A DNA stretch of 64,000 bases, taken from Pyrus communis (Eukaryota > Streptophyta > Magnoliopsida > Rosales > Rosaceae). Every line of letters begins with the position of its first letter. The first letter of the stretch is position 1. This document shows, piece after piece, positions 1-11,640 of this stretch. The notes beneath the pieces are model-generated. The model ran no database searches. It saw nothing but the letters and a program-made list of their open reading frames with translations, and had not been told where the DNA came from. The stretch covers positions 11,692,122 to 11,756,121 of the forward strand of contig NC_084803.1 of assembly GCF_963583255.1 (NCBI RefSeq), written 5' to 3'. Both the position numbers and the translations under genes were made by a program.

Positions 1-392
1 ATACAAAGACAAGAGAAAATAGGTAGCATTCAGACGTTGAATGCCCAGTGAAGAGAAAAGAAGAATATTAATAAAAATTAGCTCCACATATCTACTAATA
101 ACATTTTGAATTAATGTTATAAATTAATAATGCATCAACAGCGTGCTTGTGCTTTTTACGAATATCAAATTGAATAGTAACCTTTGAAGTGTCCCCACCG
201 CTATTCAAGCTAATCTTAAAATTGTATAGAATTCATACAATACATAATAGCAAGGCAGCACCAATAAAAATTCCAAAATATTGTTTAGTTATTAAAGTCA
301 AAATCCATAAATGAACAAGTGACCAGGAAAAATAAAACTTGAATGACATATCTGGTAGAAGAGCAAAATGCATGTGTGATGTTTTGACTTAC

Positions 393-1188
393 CAAGTAGG
401 ATAGCGGTCTACCACAACCTGCATTTTCGTTACCACCCATATCAGGTTTCTTACAGTCATCTCTGGAGTTGAACCAAAGCCATCTCCCAGAAGCCCAGCA
501 GTCTTAACATGATTAAGTGCTGTTTCCTGCAGCCCGAAAAGAAAAGTAGTTAATGACAAAGCCAGTCAAGAAAAAATGCACTCAACCTCGAGAACATGAA
601 ACCAGTCACAGAACATGCATTTTGTGCTTTAATCTCTCTAGCTACAAACTGAAGAATTTGTCAAAAACTATAAACAGAGAAATTGAATTTGTCAAAAACC
701 TGTAAATGATTCATTAACGTCTCTATTGAAGCCGTACGATCAGCACCTATTTCATATGATCTAATTGAGAAGTTCTGGCGAAAGACAAGACCATCCTGAA
801 CAATTCGTCCTAGACCAAATGGGTCAATGAGCATGTCAGGCCGCTTGGGTTTCCAATCAAGCATCGTCCATTGCTTCTCTGCAGCCAAGAAGATTGTGGT
901 AATAGCAGCAAGGAGCACACTCCAGTCAGGTAATTGGTTAATGAAAGTCCGTGCAGGAGGGGATGAGATGTCATCCCCATGCTTCCCACTTTCCACAGTT
1001 GCCAAACCAACGCTAGTTCCATTTATCTTTGGAGGGGCTTGAGCATTTACCTTTACCTGCAAACCACCCGATGCAGATTTCGATTTGAGTCCTAAATTGG
1101 CCGACCCAAGCTTGGCGTTCTTGGTGCTAGAGCCTGAGTTGGGAGAAGAAACCGGAAAGAATGACGAAGTAGCGGCAGTGGCAACCAT
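393..1188 (-). CDS. FATB: FATB palmitoyl-acyl carrier protein thioesterase, 5' part (two exons, runs off left edge)
   Basis: Plastid thioesterase that releases mainly saturated C16/C18 fatty acids from acyl carrier protein, ending de novo fatty acid synthesis. Exon 1 is 700-1188 (163 codons): a Ser/Ala-rich chloroplast transit peptide starting MVATAATSS, then the hydrophobic segment LPDWSVLLAAITTIFLAA, then the start of the hot-dog fold with the family block RQNFSIRSYEIGADRTASIE and MNHLQ. Exon 2 is 393-526, read from the sequence, and carries ETALNHVKTAGLLGDG, GSTPEMTVRNLIWVVTKMQ and VDRYPTW. Both junctions have GT/AG signals and the phases join. The ATG at 1188 was chosen because upstream codons in frame are non-ATG and an intron acceptor sits at 1230. 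The catalytic Asn/His/Cys region lies outside the window, so completeness cannot be judged. FATB rather than FATA because of the hydrophobic N-terminal segment. Confidence 0.95.
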
Positions 1189-2530
1189 GATGACAATTGG
1201 ATCAGAGCAAAGAGTCACCGATCAGAGCACTGTAACAGTAAAATTCGAAATTTGTCAATGTAATTTCACAAGGGAATACAAAAATAATGAAATCTTCAGA
1301 AATACGCTCAGAATGCCAGCATGTTACTACTGCACTGCAGAACACCATCGACACAAGAACACCGAAGTTAACGTAATTACAACAAAAACTGAGAACAATT
1401 TCCTTCCTTGACAAATTAGGCCAAAAACATCACCTGATTCTGTTTCCAGAATGCAACGAAAAATACAAAAGAATTTGTGCTGTGCACTTATCCATTTTTG
1501 GTTTGTTTGTTAGGGAAAAGCAGTCTAGAAGACAACCCAATTCAGAAACTTAAAAAAGACTCCACATTCACAATTTGAAAAACATATTCTCCCTTACGGA
1601 ACCGAAAAACCAAGGAACGAAAAATAAAAAATATTCTAACCGCATAAGATATTAGCAATTAAATTTTCAGCATACGTTTCAATCATCAATGATTGAGTAT
1701 TACCCAAAACGAAAACACGAAAAATTAACCTAAACTTATGGAGAAAAAAAAGAGGATAAGTAGCTCAAATTATAAAACTTAATCAGAAATTAATCCGTCT
1801 CCAAAAAATATAATTTAGAAAACACAATGATTGATACAGCTAATGCCCACAAAATTGAAGACTTTCGGAATATATGCAGAGAAAATCAAGGCAGATCTGA
1901 GCTTTTGCATCAACACACATCCAGTGAGAAATGACACAAACATTTCATATGCCATACAAATGTTTCACAACACGAAAATAGAACCATTTTTCCACTTCGT
2001 TTCTTCAAGCAAACAAATTTTCTTCCTTGTCTGTTTGGTTGCCGAGAAAATGCAGAAACGAAAAGAAAAATAATCAAAATTTCAAAACATTTCATGTAGA
2101 TCTCCGTTTTTAACGGCCGGAGATAACACCTCCCCCTCAAACCAAACGAAAAACAGAAATAAACGCAGCAACAAACAACACCCACATTCATTCATTCTGT
2201 CTTACCTCAACTGTCTCGGCAACCAAACAGACGCCTCCGGAAAAAATTGAAAGGCTTTCTGGACCTCCTTCTGCCCTCACTTCAACCAAACAAACTCGAA
2301 TCTAGAGCACAGGGAAGGGCAATTGCGTCATTCCGGATCGTCGAAACCTCTATTTCAGCGTAATTTCTAGGGTTTCCGATTCTCCTTCGTTGGCGGTGGT
2401 GGCGTTTCTTTTAGCTTTTGAGAGAGAAAGTGTAGAGAGAGAGAGAGAGAGAGGAGGGGGATTTTAGGGCCAGCGGTTTTGTGGGTGGTGGGGAACTGGC
2501 TTCCAGCGAGGGACTTTAATATATAGTATC
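1189..2530 (-). promoter_or_regulatory. FATB 5'-UTR with leader intron, and promoter
   Basis: On the minus strand a TATA-like TATATATTAAA lies at about 2515-2525. It is followed by a leader with a GA/CT run at 2434-2453, then a donor at 2204-2205 (TTGAG/GTAAGA). The matching acceptor TGTTACAG ends at 1230, leaving a second leader exon 1189-1229 directly before the ATG. This gives a leader intron of about 975 bp, as is common for plant FATB genes. The start of transcription is inferred. Confidence 0.65.
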
Positions 2531-4217
2531 CACCTGGCTCTGATTAATCCCGCCTCATGCCAGTTCAACTTCCAAGCTTCTTCCCCCAACAACACTAATT
2601 TTCTCCTTTTTATTTACGTCTTTGCCCCTCCCTCCCACCCTTTTTTGGTTTTTTACTTTTGTTTTTGTTAATCGAATTTATTAATTTGCCAACAATTATT
2701 GTTGAGTTCGTTTTTGGTTCATAATAATTGTTGTGTCACTGTTATTTGGGGGGGCCAACATTAATATTGTTGGGTTGAGAGCCACCTCTTAAGTTTACCA
2801 AATTGCACGAATTTCCGTTATGGTGAGGTTTTATGTGAACGTCAGACTTATAAGGATAAAATAAACTCTTGATGATATACTCGTGGTATCCTTGCTATGC
2901 ATTTAAAGTACAAATTTCTTTTATAGATAAGATAAATTGAAAGTAAAATATTACTTATAAGGCCAAACAAACATTAATGTCTTAAAATGGCATTTTCACT
3001 CTCGCATTTGAAACTTAGATAAATAACATCTTCGTGAAGGATAACAATAGCAATTCTCTTATTACTTTTTGAAATGCTTCACTTTTACAATAATCGTATA
3101 GGAAATAACGGATGCATTAGGTGTTGCTATCTATACACCTATTTTATCTTACACATCTTTCTTAATTTTCGACCATCAGATTAAATGATATGAAGAAGAT
3201 CAATGGACAAAATTTAACAATAATATATGAGAAGTAAAAAAATGATGTGTTAATAGCACTAACACATATTATTGAGTAGTTTAATATCACCATCACTTTT
3301 GTTCAAAATTTGTAACATGTCTTTTTTTCAAGGGTGTAAAAAGAGCAATTTGGTCCCTCCCCTCGAATTCATAATTTGAAACGATAGCCATCCTTTCACA
3401 GTAGAACAACGTTAAACTTGTATGACCAGCCATCTTGTAACTTCCAAAAGTTGACAAGAACATGATCATCATCATAGCCTTGTAGTATAATATTTTTTAT
3501 TTAAAAAAAAAAAAAAAAAACTCAGAATTTGTATTTTGGATTATATATTGGTTGAACTACGTATTAGGTCGATGTCAAATTTGAACACTACATCCATGAT
3601 ATCCATCTCCGAAATTGATGGTAGTAGCTCAACCATCAATTGTTTACTAAATTAACACTTGAATTGCCTCCTCAATTTGCCCTTGACCTCCTTGTTTGGT
3701 GTGCTGAATGAGAAATGTTGTGATCAATTAAAATGGACTTAAGTCTAATCCATTGTTTGTTATGTCAAAATGTGAGATGGACATGACTGAACATGATGAG
3801 TTATGAATTCACAATAGAGTAAGTTATCTAACTTATTCTTATACGTGAGTTACAAGTGATGTCATACAAGTTTATGTCAATCCAACACTATCCGTAAGGT
3901 CCAATCTCATCGAGCCTACCAAACGTGCCTCGAAAATGTTATAGACCAAAGGAATAACATTCACTCTGAAATATGTATGTGTGTGTGTGTGTACATATAT
4001 ATAAACATGGTTTTGACTTGTGATATGATTATATGTGTCATGTTATTTGAGGTCTTCATAAACCAGTTTAGTTCAAAAAGTAGACCATTTTAATTCTTCC
4101 ATCGGCCATCCTCCATCAGCCATCCCCTTAACCCAACCACATTACCTTTTTATTTTATTTTGTCATCCTATCTATAAACTTCAATTTAAAATATGTGTAT
4201 TGTTGAAAAAAGTTGAT
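2531..4217. other. AT-rich intergenic region
   Basis: No supported gene. It contains an A-run at 3500-3519 and a short GT/AT microsatellite around 3969-3995. The few ORFs are short and have no recognisable similarity. Confidence 0.6.
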
Positions 4218-4222
4218 GTATT

Positions 4223-4412
4223 AGATAGAAAGAATACTTTCTGTATTTCTGTTTTCTTAATGAAGAAGAAATTACAACTGAGTATATATACACTTTGCTA
4301 AATAAACTTAGTGACTAATGACCACTAGATTAGCATCTAATAACAGAGATTAGTTACAACCAAATTACAGCTGTGAAAACATAAAAATATCTAATGATGA
4401 GGTGTCCCTTTA
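4223..4412 (-). repeat. 3' LTR of the Copia element
   Basis: 190 bp, matching 9001-9190 base for base as far as I can compare. It contains the TATA-like tract GTATATATAC. The last seven codons of the pol frame and its stop (4391-4393) lie inside it. Confidence 0.95.
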
Positions 4413-4423
4413 CCCTCCCTCAA
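4413..4423 (-). promoter_or_regulatory. Polypurine tract of the Copia element
   Basis: TTGAGGGAGGG on the minus strand, immediately before the 3' LTR. This is where plus-strand DNA synthesis is expected to be primed. Confidence 0.85.
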
Positions 4424-6103
4424 GCTAAGCGGAGGATCACCGAGAGAAAGCTTGAACTGCAGTAGCTTGAATCGGGCCTTAGACAGGGCCTTGGTATGAA
4501 TGTCAGCAATCTGATGATGGGTACTAATATGAAGAACCTGAATCAGATTTGCTAAAACAAGTTCGCGAATGTAATGATAGTCAAGTTCCACATGCTTTGT
4601 GCAAGCATGGAAAACTGGATTAGAAGCCAGAGAAATGGCAGAAACATTATCACACCAGAGTTTAGGAACCTGCCTGAGAGGAAAAAGGACATCCTGTAAA
4701 AGTTTACAGATCCAGGTCAATTCGGCAGCTGTGTGAGCAAGGGACCTATATTCAGCCTCTGTCGACGATCTAGCAACAGTGTGTTGCTTCTTGGCACTCC
4801 AACTAATCAGATTGGGACCAAGATACACGCAATAACCACTGGTTGATCGTCTGTCAAAGGGGCAGCCAGCCCAATCTGCATCCGAATAGGCTGTAAGATG
4901 TAAGGGACCGGGCTTGAACCACAGACCTTGAGTAATAGAACCTTGGAGAAATCGCAAGATGTGTTTGACGGCTTGAAGGTGAGGTTCGCGCGGACAATGG
5001 AGAAATTGGCAGACTTGGTTTACAGCAACGAGATATCTGGTCGTGTCCAAGTAAGATACTGAAGGGCACCTACAATAGATCTGTACTCCTTGGGATTGGG
5101 TAGTAAAGAACCAGTGTGATCCAATTTAACTGAGCCAAGAGGAGTAGAACATGGTTTGCAGCCATCCATATTTGTTTTAACAAGTAAATCAAGAGCATAC
5201 TTGCCTTGAGACAAAAATAAGCCACTGGAGGTTCTGTGAACTTCTAACCCGAGGAAAAAATGAAGAGGACCTAAATCCTTGACAAGAAATAAACTGCTCA
5301 ATTTGTGAATGAAGGCCTGACAATGAGAAGCATTTGGACCAGTCACAAGAATGTCATCTACATACACAAGGACTATAACCAGAGAGGGCTGAGTTTGAAC
5401 AAAGAGAGACGAATCAGATTGTGAATTTGCAAAACCAAGAGAGCTGAGAGCATGAAACAGTTTGTCATACCAGGCTCTGGGAACCTGTTTTAAACCATAG
5501 AGAGACTTGGTAAGTTTGCAGACAAAGGATGACTGTGATGGATCAATAAATCCAGGTGGTTGCTGCATAAAAACTGCTTCCTTCAGATTGCCATGCAGAA
5601 AGGCATTACTGATATCTAATTGATTTAGAAACCAGTTGTGTTGAACAGCAAGTGTGAGCAAAATTTGAATTGTAACTGGCTTTGCAACCGGACTAAATGT
5701 CTCCTGAAAATCAACCCCTTCTTGCTGGTGAAACCCCTTAGCTACAAGACGAGCCTTGTACCTGTCAATGGTACCATCAGGTTTTCTCTTAATCCGGAAC
5801 ACCCATTTACACCCAACAATATTCTGATGGGGAGAGGAAGGAACTAAAGTCCATGTACCAGTGCTTTGCAATGCTTGATACTCTGCAGACATTGCTTGTC
5901 TCCAATGCTCATATTTGGAAGCCTGAGCATAAGTAGTAGGGACAAAGGTGCTGGTGTCAATAGGGTGCTTGGTAGCAGCTAAAATCTTGGGTTTAAAGAT
6001 CCCAGCTTTGGACCGGGTGAGCACAGGATGTGTGCTTGTGGGAATAAGAGGGGGAGAAGAAGCAACAGGGATGGAGGATGGAACAGGGACTGAGGATGCA
6101 ATA

Positions 6104-6238
6104 GGTACTGGAGATGCAGCAGGTACTGGAGATGCAGCAGGTACTGGAGATGCAACAGATACTGGAGATGCAGCAGGTACTGGAGATGCAGCAGGTACTG
6201 GAGATGCAACAGATACTGGAGATGCAGCAGGTACTGGT
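6104..6238 (-). repeat. 18-bp minisatellite inside the pol frame
   Basis: About eight units of an 18-bp repeat (plus-strand unit GGTACTGGAGATGCAGCA with variants) in the linker between integrase and reverse transcriptase. It encodes a PVPAAS/PVSVAS-like tandem peptide. The length is a multiple of three, so the frame is kept. Confidence 0.9.
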
Positions 6239-8990
6239 GAGGAAGGAGAAATAGGAGGAGAGGATTGTAGGGAAGACGGAGCTGCATTAGATAAGGGAGC
6301 AGTGCTGTCGAAGGTGGAGGAGTGAGACTTATCCCAATAAGGAAAGGGAAGAGTGAATGAGGAAGAAGAATTGGAGTCAGATCCCAATGAGACAGGGCCC
6401 TGTGACTGAGAAGTGCTTTTGAAAGGAAAATGATCCTCATGAAACAGAACATGTCTTGATATGTACACCCGATGAGATTGAATGTCCAAGCACCTGTAAC
6501 CCTTGTGTTGCAAACTATAGCCGAGAAAGACACACTGGGTACTCTTGCCATCAAGTTTGGAAGAAGCATATGGTTTAAGCCAGGGATAACAGCTACAACC
6601 AAAAATTTTCAGCTTAGAATAATCTGGAGCTCTTTTGAAGAGTAGTTCCTAAGGAGAGGTGACCAGATTGGATAAGGGTAACCGATTAATAAGATACAAG
6701 GCTGTGCTGAAGGCTTCGACCCAGTATTGGTGAGGTACACTTGAAGCAACTAGAAGAGTGCGAGCTGTTTCTGTGAGATGTCGATGTTTACGTTCAACAC
6801 ACCCATTTTGCTCGGGAGTGTGGGGACAGCTATATTGATGACAAATACCATGAGCAGCAAGAAAAGAATTAAAAGCAGAACCAGTAAATTCACCTCCAGA
6901 ATCAGATCTGAAAATTTTTATTCGATTGCCAACCAAGTTTTCAACATAAGCTTTGAAATTGACAAATACAGAGAACACTTCAGATTTTGCCTTCAAAGGA
7001 AACAGCCATGTGTATTTAGTGAACTCATCAACAAAGAGAACATAATACTTGGAACCACTGACAGAGACAACTGGAGCTGGACCCCAAACATCACAATGAA
7101 TCAATTCAAGACTGGCAGAAGCACGACTAGTACTGGAAGAAAAAGGTAATTTGTGATTTTTACCAATAGCACAATCAGTACAAAAGAAGCTAACAGAATT
7201 GCTACCACTATGAGCAAGGTGAGCTTTATTTAAAATCTTTCTAAACATTGCTGTAGATGGATGGCCAAGCCTTCTATGCCATGTCTGAAGAGAAGCTTTA
7301 GTGCTAAGAAAAGCTGATGGGGCAGAAGTGGAGGGAATGCCTTGAAGAGGATAGAAACCTTCATGGACCGGTCCTTGAAAAAGCATCGTCCCCGTAGAGC
7401 GATCCTTGATTGTAGAACCATCAGAATCAAGGGTCAATGCACAACAATTATCTTTTAAAAACTGATAGGCAGAGAGAAGATTGAATTTCATCTTGGGAAC
7501 ATGAAGGACATTGTTCAATCGAAATGTAGCAGACGGTGTTTTAATCAAAGAAGTACCAGAATGATGAATGGACATACCTTGTCCATCACCAATGTAAACA
7601 TTCTCTTCGCCGGAGTAGGGAACAGGAGAATGAAGAGCAGCAATATCATTAGTGATATGAGATGTAGCTCCAGAATCAATGAGCCACGGAGAAGAAGTTT
7701 TAGAATTCGTGTGAACACACATAGCAGCCAATTTGGCAGGGGGTATTTTGCCAGCATACGCATGATTCATGTGTTCATAGCAATCAATAGCTTCATGCTC
7801 AAGAGAATGACAGATTTGACAAGACGTTTTACCCCCAAAATAAGAGCCAGAGTTGTTGTGAGTAGTGCGATTGAAACCACCAGAGTTATAGCGATTTCCA
7901 CCAGAATTATGACGAAAAGAACCAGAGCCATTTCCTGAATTATGAACATTACCACGAAATTGAGAAAAGTTCTTGGAGTAGTTACCACGATTGTGGCGCT
8001 GAGAAACCCCTTTGCCATTACCACGATTGTTCTGAAACCTGGGAGGAGCATTGAAATGTGCAGCATAGGCTTGAGGAAAAGGAGAGTATGGTGGTGTAGG
8101 CAAAAGAGGACCCTGAGACTGAGCGACAAAGGCCTGAAAAGGTTCTTGAGCGGAAGAGACAGCACCTTTCTTTTTGCGATTCATGAATAATTCCTTGTTT
8201 ATTAACAAACCATGCAGTTCATCCAAAGTAGTAGAAGAGATGCGCAACATAATAGAGTCAATAAACGACTCATAGTCATCAGATAAACCATTGAGAGTGA
8301 CAGCAATAAGATCCTGATCAGAGACTGGAGAACCAGCCGCCGTTAGAGCATCAGAAATACCTTTGATGCGCTGCAGATACTCAGAAATCGAAGAATCACC
8401 TTTGTGGATGGCATGGAGACGAGAGCGGAGTTGGTGAATATGAGCAGCAGAGACGCCCCCAAATCGATTTTCAAGATTAATCCAAAGATCGTGAGACGAA
8501 GTTACACCAACAGTAAAATGAATGATTTCTTCAGAGAGAGTAGAGTTAAGCCAAATCAGAATGTTTTGAACCTTCTCATACCAAGCTTCATAGGCAGGAT
8601 TAGGGTTTCCAGTAAGACAACCATGCTGATCAAGAAGATAAGGTGGAGGAGGGAGCTCGGAACCATCAACAATACCGGTGAGCTTGTAGCACCTGAAGAT
8701 TGGAGCAAATAGAGCCTTCCAAACTAAGTAATTATCACGCTTCAGCTTTGTAGGCACCATACAACTAATATTCTGGATAGTGATTGATGCAATCGACGAA
8801 TGAGAAAAATTAGGGTTCATCGCAGAGAAATTGGGGGCGACGAAGTTAGACGATGCAGGATTTGGAGGAACAATTTCAGGAAGAGAAGGCGACGATGATG
8901 CCGTCGCCATTGTTGAGAAGAAGAAGCTCGAGATCAAGAAGAACGAACCGCAAAGAAAGGAGGATCGAAAAGCGGTGAAGCAGAGAGGCG

Positions 8991-9000
8991 AATGATACCA
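8991..9000 (-). promoter_or_regulatory. Primer binding site of the Copia element
   Basis: TGGTATCATT on the minus strand directly follows the 5' LTR. TGGTATCA is the usual plant Copia match to the 3' end of initiator methionine tRNA. Confidence 0.85.
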
Positions 9001-9190
9001 AGATAGAAAGAATACTTTCTGTATTTCTGTTTTCTTAATGAAGAAGAAATTACAACTGAGTATATATACACTTTGCTAAATAAACTTAGTGACTAATGAC
9101 CACTAGATTAGCATCTAATAACAGAGATTAGTTACAACCAAATTACAGCTGTGAAAACATAAAAATATCTAATGATGAGGTGTCCCTTTA
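9001..9190 (-). repeat. 5' LTR of the Copia element
   Basis: 190 bp, the partner of the copy at 4223-4412. It is the 5' LTR because gag-pol reads leftwards from here. Its outer edge abuts the GTATT target duplication at 9191-9195 and its inner edge abuts the primer binding site. Confidence 0.95.
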
Positions 9191-9195
9191 GTATT

Positions 9196-9521
9196 TACAT
9201 TTGACAAGCTCAATGAACTTTTCTCGTTGGTTCAAGTTTGACTCTCCAATCTTATTGGCTCTCATTACTTTTTCATGCAACCATATTCTTCTAGAAAGTT
9301 GGTTTAAACAAGTTAATCTGGCTCAATATAGCCATATTTGTGACATAGAACTTGATCAAAAGAAAACAACTCTTGATTCAACTATAACTTTAGTCATTTA
9401 AACTTGAATTCAAGGTCTCTTTCCGATAAGATGGAGAGATTCTATGCACATATGTCACTAAACTAAATGTTCATCCAGTATGCGTGCATGTTGAATAACT
9501 TTTAGGCTGCAGGGTTGGCTC
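9196..9521. other. Short intergenic spacer
   Basis: Sequence between the Copia element and the first Harbinger-like element. I see no gene or recognisable repeat in it. Confidence 0.5.
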
Positions 9522-9524
9522 TAA

Positions 9525-10609
9525 GAGCACTTCCAGCGTGTGCTCTCCTCCGAGGGACAGGCCCGCGAACAGTGGCAGAGAGCCCGAGCAACCAAGCTCA
9601 GTGTGTGCTGGCGATGGAGCCCAAGCGGGCCCGAGGGAGAGGCCCGGCACGAGTTGCCAGTTCAAGAGCCTAAAGGCAACGTGACGTGGGCTGACGTCAG
9701 CCATAATATAAATTTAATAAAAATATAAAATATTAATAAAAAAAAAGTAAAAAAAAAATTTTAAAAAATGTAAAACCCAGGCTTCGAACTCAACGGCTCT
9801 CACTGGAGTTCGTCGCTGAGGTTGATGAACACCACAGACAAATGGAAGAAATCCTCCTCTACTGCAACTGCCGCCGCACCCCACACCGCCTTCGTCCCCA
9901 CGCACTCGCGATCCTCCTCCTTCCACTGGCGCGCCCAGATCGCACGATTTGAGATTTGTTTTTGGGGGAAAGAGGAGAGAGAGAGAGAGTTTGGTTAGGG
10001 AGCGGAGAAGGTCGGGACCGTTGATAGAGGCTGAGGTGCGTGGGATGTTGAAGATGGAGGAAGAGAGGCGGTGGTGGTGTGGTGAAGATGGAGGAAGAGA
10101 GGCGAGGAGGGTTTGGGTGCGTTGGGGGGGGGACACGGGTTGAAAATCTAGGTGTGGGTTGAAAATCAAGTGAGAGAGAGCTGCTGAACTTGAAAAAGAA
10201 AGAAAGAAAAACACACAGAATGGTGCGTTGGCACCATGTGAAAAGAAGAAAGAAAAAAAAAAAAAAAAAAAAAAAGAAGGTTTTGGAATGGTGCATCAGC
10301 ACCATGTGAAAATAACAAAGGTTTTGCACCATGTGAAAAGAAAAAAATTTAAAAAATAAAAATAAATTTTTTAATACAAAGTGGTACAATAAGACCGATT
10401 AAAAATCATATCCGAAATTACAAATAAAATTATTTTGTATTATTTAAAATAATAATAATAATAATAATTTATTACCTATTGCCAGGGCTATTCAAGTGCA
10501 ACGGTGAAGATGCAAAAGACGGTTACTATTTATTAAGGGTAGTTACTGTTTATTGAGTGGATTAAATAGTGAATAGCCTGGGGTAGGGTTTCCCACGGTG
10601 GAAGTGCTC
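9525..10609. mobile_element. Harbinger-like non-autonomous TIR element (MITE type)
   Basis: The ends are inverted repeats: GAGCACTTCCAGCGTG on the left and, reading inwards from the right, GAGCACTTCCACCGTG (15 of 16). They are flanked by the trinucleotide TAA at 9522-9524 and 10610-10612, the target duplication of PIF/Harbinger elements. The 1,085-bp interior has GC-rich outer parts, GA and A tracts, and the phrase GCACCATGTGAAAA three times (about 10230-10340). No transposase is visible. The longer ORFs inside are low-complexity readings of the purine tracts. Confidence 0.75.
10443..10468. repeat. (AAT)n microsatellite
   Basis: Run of AAT repeats near the right end of the Harbinger-like element. 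Confidence 0.8.
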
Positions 10610-10782
10610 TAAGAATTTAGAAACCCTAGTGAGCTTTTAGAGTGGGGTCCTAGAGTTTTCTGACTCCAGCTCTTTTTACATTGATATGTATAAAATAAAA
10701 AATTCGCTCAATACATGAAAAATCTATTTCTACATAAAAATCATTAAAAAATTAATATCAAAAGAAGAAAGATACACAAACA

Positions 10783-11082
10783 TTACTTAAATATTATACG
10801 TCTCATGTTTTTAGATGCAAATGTACTAATTAAGTTTATATAATCTAATTTTTCAACCAATTCTTTTTCAATTGATAAAATAGTTAACCCATTCTACCTT
10901 TCTGATGACATAGTTAATCGAAGATAAGATTTGATCAACTTTAATTTTGAAAAACTTTTTTCTGCAGAGGCAACTGTAACTTGTATGGTTAACAAAATTT
11001 TATAAGTAACCCTTGCATTCGGAAAACAGCCATCCATTTGTCTAGATAGTTCAACACTTTCATTACCCAATTTATTTCATTC
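10783..11082 (-). pseudogene. hAT-family transposase C-terminal relic
   Basis: Read directly on the minus strand, the frame gives GCFPNARVTYKILLTIQVTV, then ASAEKSFSKLKLIKSYLRLT and MSSER, a TAG stop, then NGLTILSIEKELVEKLDYIN and LISTFASKNMRRIIFK before the natural stop at 10783. This is the hAT dimerisation region, with its usual SAE(R/K)SFSKLKLIKSYLRSTM block and final FASKxxRR motif. Only the C-terminal part is present and one stop breaks it. Upstream (higher coordinates) the frame decays at another stop. It is a dead fragment with no TIRs recognised. Confidence 0.8.
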
Positions 11083-11554
11083 GGTAAAGTTTCTCTCAAG
11101 ATTCTTAGCCCAATAAATAAGTCTTACAAATGTTGGGTTTAGCAACTCAGCCCAATAGACTATTGTATTTAGACAAAAACTCAAAATCCGTAAACTTCTT
11201 ATTTGAACAGACACAAAATTTGTAATATTGATATATATATATATATAATAAAATTAGGGGCCCTTCAAAGTTAAGGCGAGTGGAGGCCCTAGGCGACTAA
11301 CCTACTCCAACTACCCTCAGATGACATTGAGATAGTAAATCAAGTGGTGTTACCACTTATCAATCCACCTATGTGAAAGCGCATATATCTATCTTTTGAT
11401 GCTATACATTACGTCTATAGTATAGCAATACCATAAACACAAGAATTAGCAACATCGAATGAAATGTACAACATTGAAACTAAAACATTTCTTTTTTACA
11501 TTATGAACTTAGGTGTAACGATCGATTCCTTGTGTTTTTTTGTCAAACAATATA
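11083..11554. other. Intergenic region after the hAT relic
   Basis: AT-rich, with an (AT)n run near 11230-11248. It may hold further decayed hAT sequence; I can support no gene. Confidence 0.4.
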
Positions 11555-11640
11555 TTTTGTTAGATTAAATGTTATATTAACCACTAACGGGGTTTGACTC
11601 TACGTCTTCATGCAAAAACTCAACATCTTTCCACTGTATA
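11555..11640 (-). repeat. SINE copy, minus orientation
   Basis: On the minus strand it runs from a box A-like GTGGAAAGATGTTGAG through a box B-like GAGTCAAACCCCG to TAACATTTAATCTAAC. The same 3' part ends the SINE at 54328-54433, so both belong to one tRNA-derived family. No target duplication was found here. Confidence 0.5.

Larger units (their letters stand above)
4391..8910 (-). pseudogene. Copia gag-pol polyprotein gene, broken by one in-frame stop and one frameshift
   Basis: Encodes capsid and the enzymes of retrotransposition. From the ATG at 8910: gag with the block YLVWKALFAPIFRCYKLTG, a CX2CX4HX4C zinc knuckle near codon 365 (about 7788-7830), protease with WLIDSGATSHIT near codon 410, integrase with GKNHKLPF, DVWGP, FRSDSGGEF and PEQNGCVERKHRH. 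A TAG at 6649-6651 then interrupts the integrase C-terminal region without changing frame. The same frame continues through a Pro/Ala/Ser/Val repeat and the reverse transcriptase (GCKWVFRIKRKPDGTIDRYK, LDISNAFLHGNL, VYVDDILV) to a stop at 5020. About 5035-5040 a one-base loss shifts the frame, and RNase H (YSDADWAGC, STSGYCVYLG, SSTEAEYRSL) reads on in the next frame to 4391. With intact LTRs, this is a recent copy that has lost autonomy, unless the two lesions are sequencing errors. Confidence 0.93.
4223..9190 (-). mobile_element. Copia LTR retrotransposon, complete ends, defective coding region
   Basis: Two identical 190-bp LTRs bound a 4,968-bp element whose gag-pol is read on the minus strand. 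The 5-bp direct repeat GTATT flanks it at 4218-4222 and 9191-9195. Order of domains is gag, zinc knuckle, protease, integrase, reverse transcriptase, RNase H, which is the Copia order. LTRs identical by eye mean a young insertion. Read in element orientation the LTRs begin TA and end CT rather than TG...CA, but the target duplication fixes these ends. The gag-pol frame is interrupted twice, so this copy could only move with help in trans. Confidence 0.97.

Noticed and set aside
5948..6325. A 125-codon plus-strand frame rich in Gly/Thr/Asp/Ala repeats
   Set aside because: Antisense reading of the 18-bp minisatellite in Copia pol.
9859..10389. Open frame with Phe runs, and overlapping frames nearby
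   Set aside because: Low-complexity reading of A/GA tracts inside the Harbinger-like element; no domain.
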